From Candidatus Elarobacter sp. (GTDB taxonomy: Bacteria; Vulcanimicrobiota; Vulcanimicrobiia; Vulcanimicrobiales; Vulcanimicrobiaceae): a stretch of DNA of 7,785 nt. Shown here in pieces: positions 5,680-7,785 of this stretch (positions are counted from its first letter, which is position 1; every line of letters begins with the position of its first letter). Position numbers and translations under genes: made by a program. Under the pieces are notes generated by a model that was given only the letters and a program-made list of their open reading frames with translations, made no database searches and was not told the DNA's origin. The stretch is from the NCBI GenBank assembly GCA_030150085.1, contig JASLGJ010000334.1, forward strand, positions 1-7,785, read 5' to 3'.

Positions 5680-6393
5680 CTACACCAGCAGCGGCAGCAC
5701 GTCCGAGGCCCGCGCGCGCAGCGACACGTCGACGTGCGGGGTGAGCTGGGTCTCCTCGGGGTTGATCTCCACCACGTAGGCCTTGGTCATGCGCTTGGTC
5801 GCCAGCGACGCGGCGGGCTGCACGAAGCCCGACGTGCCGACCACCAGCATCAGCTCCGCGCGGGCCGCGGCGGCGCGCGCGCGGGCGAAGACGTCCTGCG
5901 GGAGCGCCTCGCCGAACCACACGATGTCGGGGCGCCACATGCCGCCGCAGCCCGCGTGCTCGAGCGCGTCGAGGTCGAAGGCGTCGTCGAACGGGCGGCG
6001 CGCGTCGCAGCGCGCGCACTTGGCCTCGCGCAGCTTGCCGTGAAGCTCGAGCACGTTGCGCGAGCCGGCCCGGACGTGGAGGGAGTCGACGTTCTGCGTC
6101 GCGAGCGTGAAGTCGGGCACGCGCTCCTCCAGCCGCGCCAGCGCCACGTGCGCCGCCGACGGCTCGACTTTCTTGTGCGCCTGGCGGCGCTCGTTGTACC
6201 AGGTCCAGACCAGGCGCGGGTCGCGCGCGAAGCCGGCCGGCGAGGCCAGCTCCTCGACCCGGTGCGTGCGCCACAGCCCGCCCACCCCGCGGAAGGTCGG
6301 CAGGCCGCTCTCCGACGAGATGCCCGAGCCGGTCAGCACGCAGACCGAGGCGGCGCCATCCAGCCGCGCGCGCAGGTCGTCGAGGTCGTCCAT
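5680..6393 (-). CDS. cobB: NAD+-dependent protein deacylase, class III sirtuin (CobB/SIRT5 type)
   Basis: Cytoplasmic Sir2-family enzyme that removes acyl groups from lysine using NAD+, giving nicotinamide and O-acyl-ADP-ribose; 237 aa from ATG 6393. Motifs in order: G-S-G-I-S-S-E-S-G-L-P-T-F-R-G (residues 22-36, NAD-binding), T-Q-N-V-D-S-L-H at 99-106, catalytic His118 in E-L-H-G, zinc ligands C126-x2-C129, then a second pair position H146-A-G-C149, then R-P-D-I-V-W-F-G-E at 154-162, and V-V-G-T-S-G-F-V-Q-P-A-A later. Tyr66 and Arg69 (W-Y-N-E-R-R) match the Y-x-x-R pair that in CobB and SIRT5 recognises succinyl and malonyl lysine, so desuccinylase/demalonylase activity is predicted. The second zinc pair has His where Cys is usual. 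A GTG at 6414 would add seven residues and cannot be excluded; neither start has a clear ribosome binding site. The stop lies only 7 bp from the converging cyclase-like gene. Confidence 0.93.
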   Translation of the reverse strand: MDDLDDLRARLDGAASVCVLTGSGISSESGLPTFRGVGGLWRTHRVEELASPAGFARDPRLVWTWYNERRQAHKKVEPSAAHVALARLEERVPDFTLATQNVDSLHVRAGSRNVLELHGKLREAKCARCDARRPFDDAFDLDALEHAGCGGMWRPDIVWFGEALPQDVFARARAAAARAELMLVVGTSGFVQPAASLATKRMTKAYVVEINPEETQLTPHVDVSLRARASDVLPLLV

Positions 6394-6449
6394 GCACCGA
6401 GGGTTGGCCGCCACGCCCGCGCCGTCTTGCAGGCCCGATGCGCCGCGGC

Positions 6450-6479
6450 TTGCGTGCGGCGGCGTGCCCGGCGTATGCT
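6450..6479 (+). promoter_or_regulatory. Candidate promoter of the GT39 glycosyltransferase gene
   Basis: TTGCGT (6450-6455) and TATGCT (6474-6479) are 18 nt apart and resemble sigma-70 -35 and -10 elements, each a partial match (3 of 6 and 4 of 6). The -10 box ends 9 nt before the GTG at 6489, so transcription would start at or just before the start codon. This favours GTG 6489 over the in-frame ATG at 6438, which lies upstream of both boxes. Confidence 0.3.
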
Positions 6480-6488
6480 CGCCCTACC

Positions 6489-7785
6489 GTGACGGCTCGT
6501 TCCTCGCCGCCGCGCACCGCGCTGGTCCTCGCCGGCGCGGCGTTCGTCGCGCACCTGGTCGCCAACCCGCACTACGGCTTCTTCCGCGACGAGCTGTACT
6601 TCATCGTCTGCGGGCGCCACCCCGACTTCGGCTACGTCGACCAGCCGCCGCTGGTGCCGCTGCTCGCCGCCGCGACGCAGCTCTTCGGACCCTCACTCCT
6701 CCTGCTGCGCGCGGTGCCTGCGCTGTGCGCCGCGGCGGCGGTGTACGTGGCCTGCGCGCTGGCGCGCGAGCTGGGCGGCGGGCGCTTCGCGCAAGCGCTC
6801 GCCGCGCTGGCGGTGTTCCTCAGCCCGGTGCTGATGAGCTTCGGGATGAAGGTCTCGACCGACGAGATCGCGCTGTGGGCCTGGCCGCTCGCCGCGCTGG
6901 CGGTGCTGCGGGTGGCGAACGGGGCCGATCCGCGCTGGTGGCTGGCGGCCGGCGCGGCGACCGGGATCGCGCTCGAGAGCAAGTACAGCGCGTTGTTCTT
7001 CGCGCTCGCGCTGCTCGGCGGGCTGCTGCTGACGCCGCAGCGGCGCGCGCTCGCCTCGCGCTGGTTCGCCGCGGGCGCGCTGCTGGCGCTGGCGCTCGCG
7101 CTGCCGAGCGCGCTCTGGCAGGCCGGGCACGGCTTTCCGATGTGGGAGCTGCTGCGCAACGGCCAGCAGGGCAAGAACGTCTGGTCCGGGCCGCTCGCGT
7201 TCCTGGGCCAGGAGCTGCTGATCACCAACCCGTTCCTCGCGCCGGTCTGGCTCGCGGGGCTGGCGTGGCTGCTGCTGCGGCCGGGGGTGCGCTTTCTGGG
7301 CTACGCGTTCGTGCTGCTGCTGGCGCAGATGATCGCGCTGCACGGCAAGCACTACTACCCGGCCGCGGTGTACCCGATCCCGTTCGCGGCGGGTGCGGTC
7401 GCGCTCGAAGCCTGGACGCGCGGGCGGGCCGCCGTGCGCGCCGCGCTCGCGCTCGCGCTCGGTGCGGCCGGCCTGGTGTTCGTGCCGTTCGCGCTGCCGG
7501 TGCTGAGCGAGCCGGCCTTCGTCGCCTACGAGGCACGCGTCGGCGCGGCGCTGCACGTCGACCGGCGCGCCACCGCGACCGAGCACCAGGCCGAGAGCGC
7601 GCTGCCGCAGGACTGGGCCGACATGCACGGCTGGCCCGAGCTGACCGCGGCCGTGGCGCGCGTCTACGCCGCGCTCCCGCCGGGCGAGCGCGCGCACGCG
7701 GCGCTCTTCGCCCACAACTACGGCGAGGCGGCGGCGCTCGATTTCTTCGGCCCGCGCTACGGCCTGCCGCCCGCGACCAGCGGCC
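6489..7785 (+). CDS. Glycosyltransferase family 39 (PMT/ArnT-like) membrane protein, C-terminus cut off
   Basis: A polytopic inner-membrane GT-C glycosyltransferase that would transfer a sugar from a polyprenyl-phosphate donor to a cell-envelope acceptor. About 432 codons are open from GTG 6489 to the window edge, so the 3' end is missing. After TM1 comes the periplasmic loop F-F-R-D-E-L-Y-F at residues 31-38, with the Asp-Glu pair (34-35) that is catalytic in the PMT/GT39 families, followed by F-G-Y-V-D-Q-P-P-L at 47-55. Then come many Ala/Leu-rich membrane segments, an E-S-K-Y-S-A-L-F-F segment, H-G-K-H-Y-Y-P-A, and near the edge an N-Y-G-E-A-A-A-L-D-F-F-G-x-R-Y-G-L-P-P segment. This pattern is typical of the environmental PF13231-type members. 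An in-frame ATG at 6438 would add 17 mostly Arg/Ala residues (MRRGLRAAACPAYARPT) and is a possible alternative start. The gene is divergent from the sirtuin. Donor and acceptor are unknown. Confidence 0.88.
   Translation, partial: MTARSSPPRTALVLAGAAFVAHLVANPHYGFFRDELYFIVCGRHPDFGYVDQPPLVPLLAAATQLFGPSLLLLRAVPALCAAAAVYVACALARELGGGRFAQALAALAVFLSPVLMSFGMKVSTDEIALWAWPLAALAVLRVANGADPRWWLAAGAATGIALESKYSALFFALALLGGLLLTPQRRALASRWFAAGALLALALALPSALWQAGHGFPMWELLRNGQQGKNVWSGPLAFLGQELLITNPFLAPVWLAGLAWLLLRPGVRFLGYAFVLLLAQMIALHGKHYYPAAVYPIPFAAGAVALEAWTRGRAAVRAALALALGAAGLVFVPFALPVLSEPAFVAYEARVGAALHVDRRATATEHQAESALPQDWADMHGWPELTAAVARVYAALPPGERAHAALFAHNYGEAAALDFFGPRYGLPPATSG

Noticed and set aside
6693..7715. 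Minus-strand open frame (340 codons) antisense to the glycosyltransferase
   Set aside because: The product is Arg/Gln/Glu-rich low complexity, while the plus-strand frame shows GT39 motifs along its length.

Overview
This is a very GC-rich bacterial window (about 70% by eye, with strong G/C preference at third codon positions). It is densely packed with genes on both strands. Signal peptides, a Na+-coupled symporter, a membrane GT-C glycosyltransferase and a ParD/ParE pair point to a free-living, probably poorly cultured lineage. The protein set loosely suggests groups such as Eremiobacterota (WPS-2) or Acidobacteriota, but nothing in the sequence fixes the phylum, so this is only a guess. 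I see no rRNA or tRNA gene, insertion sequence, CRISPR array or phage gene.

Layout from left to right: (1) 1-267, minus strand: the N-terminus of an exported alpha/beta-hydrolase-like protein, cut by the window edge. (2) About 344-1681, plus strand: an exported serine beta-lactamase/esterase-family hydrolase. (3) 1728-3548, plus strand, 46 bp downstream: a sodium:solute symporter, probably in the same operon. (4) 3581-4149, minus strand: a ParD antitoxin followed by a ParE toxin whose frame is broken by a 1-nt shift. (5) 4171-4569, minus strand: an unrecognised helical protein upstream of the toxin-antitoxin pair. (6) 4608-5672, plus strand, divergent from (5): a membrane-anchored class III cyclase-like protein with several catalytic residues replaced. 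(7) 5680-6393, minus strand, convergent with (6): a class III (CobB/SIRT5-like) sirtuin. (8) 6489-7785, plus strand, divergent from (7): a GT39/PMT-type membrane glycosyltransferase that runs off the window.

How the genes may work together: the exported hydrolase and the symporter look like a release-and-import pair, although the substrate is not visible in the sequence. The ParD/ParE pair appears to have an intact antitoxin and a toxin inactivated, or mis-sequenced, at a four-base homopolymer. The cyclase-like protein is probably a pseudoenzyme sensor or scaffold rather than a cAMP/cGMP producer. The sirtuin and the glycosyltransferase are complete-looking housekeeping-type genes with no obvious functional link to their neighbours. 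No single novel multi-gene system is evident. The observations most worth a second look are the charge-reversed cyclase domain and the frameshifted toxin.
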